Source: Epiperipatus broadwayi
Taxonomy: Eukaryota > Onychophora > Udeonychophora > Euonychophora > Peripatidae
Direction of reading: 5' to 3'
Assembly (NCBI GenBank): GCA_028023455.1
Contig: JAQFVV010012489.1
Location: 4,698,575 to 4,762,574 of the forward strand
DNA length: 64,000 nucleotides
Under the pieces are notes generated by a model. That model saw only the letters and a program-made list of their open reading frames with translations, searched no databases and was not told the origin of the DNA. The stretch's first letter is position 1; each line of letters begins with the position of its first letter. Of this stretch, positions 62,721 to 64,000 are shown piece after piece. A program made the translations under genes and the position numbers.

Positions 62721-64000
62721 ACCATAACCTCAAAAAATAAATAATGACCTTTGCTGTAACAAGAACAATTATTAATTTTTTTTTGTTGTTTACATATCCC
62801 TTTTTCAACAATTTTTTAAACACCACATCTGTGTATTGAATAGTCCAAAGGATATATTTTAAATCAATCAAAAATTATTTAAACTGATGAATTAAACCTC
62901 CAGACAATGAAAATACAACATAGGCAAATATATAGTTTACAAGTTTATATTTATCAGGTACCTGCCTAACAATTTGCTTGAAGTGTAACAATAATATCTA
63001 TCTGTTTGTTCCAAAGCTATATTGTTTTAAACCACGTATTTTTAACAATGTAATTTTGGATAAACAATAGGGTTTTGATTTGGAACACATGGAAAATAAA
63101 AATAAAGAAATCATTACAAATAATAATAAATGTATAATTGCTAATGTAAATATTTGTACACTGTAATTTTTTTTCTATTTAATCTTATTTCCTTTAACTG
63201 TACTGTAATTATCTATGTTGAAATGTACCCAGTAACTAATAATTTGTAAACATATTTGAACAATGTTGTAAGTTTTATCTAATTTGTAACATTTGCTAGA
63301 CTGGTCATGTCATTGTAACATTGGCAAAACCATTGTACATTCATGTAATCTATTTTTTGTACAATAAAGTATACTATTGAGACATAAAAGCATACTAATT
63401 TTTTTTATTTCTTATTTTATAATATACATTTCCATTGGAAAGTCATGTATTAAATGATATAAAGTAAACAAGAAAAAAAGAGAGATTCTTTTATGTTCCC
63501 AAATGTTGGACGACAAATCCATAAAAGTATAACAATGAGAACATGAGAATTATTTTTGCTGTACTAGTACAAAATGAGAAAATGTTTAATGAATCTATTT
63601 ATTATAATAAAATAGCCACATGTAGGAACATTAGAATCTGTAATGAAATAAACTGATCAAATGAAAATGTTTGTTTTTATATTGCCTATACATTGTATTG
63701 TTAGAATCTCTAATAGTATAAATTATAAAAAAAATCTGCAATAATATAAATAGGCTAGCTAAAATTAATGGAACTACAAAAATTAAATAAACCAAATCTG
63801 CAATGGAATAAAATGAAGCATTCCAAAATCTATATTCAATGAAATTAAAATCTATTCATAATAGTTCATACATTATATAAATCTCAACCCGATTGGATGC
63901 CAATATGATATACACAATATAAAATAATGTATTTGAAAAATATAAAATATATTAATTAATAATTTATAATAATATTCATTCATAAATAACCCTTTTAATA
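62721..64000. other. AT-rich tail with a possible polyadenylation signal
   Basis: No coding sequence. AATAAAG preceded by TTTGTAC at about 63360 could serve as a polyadenylation signal for a transcript covering the 62.5-kb frame, but AATAAA is common by chance in such DNA. Confidence 0.3.

Overview
The window looks like non-coding nuclear DNA from an animal, most likely an invertebrate. It is very AT-rich by eye (roughly three quarters A+T). It has long (TA)n, (AAT)n and (ATT)n microsatellites, no bacterial-style operons, and no long open reading frame (the longest is 156 codons). Every coding trace I could recognise comes from a mobile element. The species cannot be fixed from the sequence. 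A GIY-YIG Penelope-like element, APE-type and RTE-type LINEs, a Tigger/pogo-like element, short TIR elements and tRNA-derived SINEs together fit an invertebrate metazoan.

Layout, left half. 1-1.3 kb is plain AT-rich DNA. A gap-free direct duplication (1308-1638 and 1731-2061) abuts a Penelope-like element (2062-4113). Its decayed RT/GIY-YIG reading frame lies on the minus strand, and its 3' end is repeated as an inverted arm. A Tigger-like element follows (about 4156-5746). 8041-8445 is a long imperfect palindrome. 11200-12142 is a TIR element with TSDs. 13510-13602 is a tRNA-Gly-derived SINE, 13735-13840 a LINE scrap, 14187-14388 a foldback repeat with 14-bp TSDs, 15130-15600 a MITE, and 15984-17242 another TIR element. 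19.2-20.7 kb is GC-richer and unexplained. 23430-26330 is the best-preserved LINE, entered by a foldback MITE.

Layout, right half. 28.7-30.45 kb is a minus-strand LINE. 32.4-36.87 kb is a 4.3-kb G-poor insertion between 29-bp direct repeats. 38.9-39.35 and 40.3-40.67 kb are MITE copies. 43.4-43.75 kb is a LINE tail and 45.0-46.25 kb an RTE-type LINE (minus). 47.36-47.48 kb is a SINE. 48.6-49.8 kb is a LINE (minus). 49.84-51.7 kb is a second Penelope-like element, split by a 1142-bp TIR element with perfect 8-bp TSDs that carries telomere-like repeats. 53.77-55.55 kb is a LINE (minus) split by a SINE with perfect 15-bp TSDs. From 55.6 kb to the end is mostly anonymous, with one unexplained 86-codon frame at 62.5 kb.

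No host gene, tRNA gene, rRNA or CRISPR array could be supported. The main content is a nested record of insertions: SINE into LINE, MITE into LINE, and DNA transposon into Penelope. The features most worth following up are the hammerhead-like motifs at the Penelope 3' ends, the 4.3-kb strand-asymmetric insertion, and the telomere-like repeats inside a transposon.
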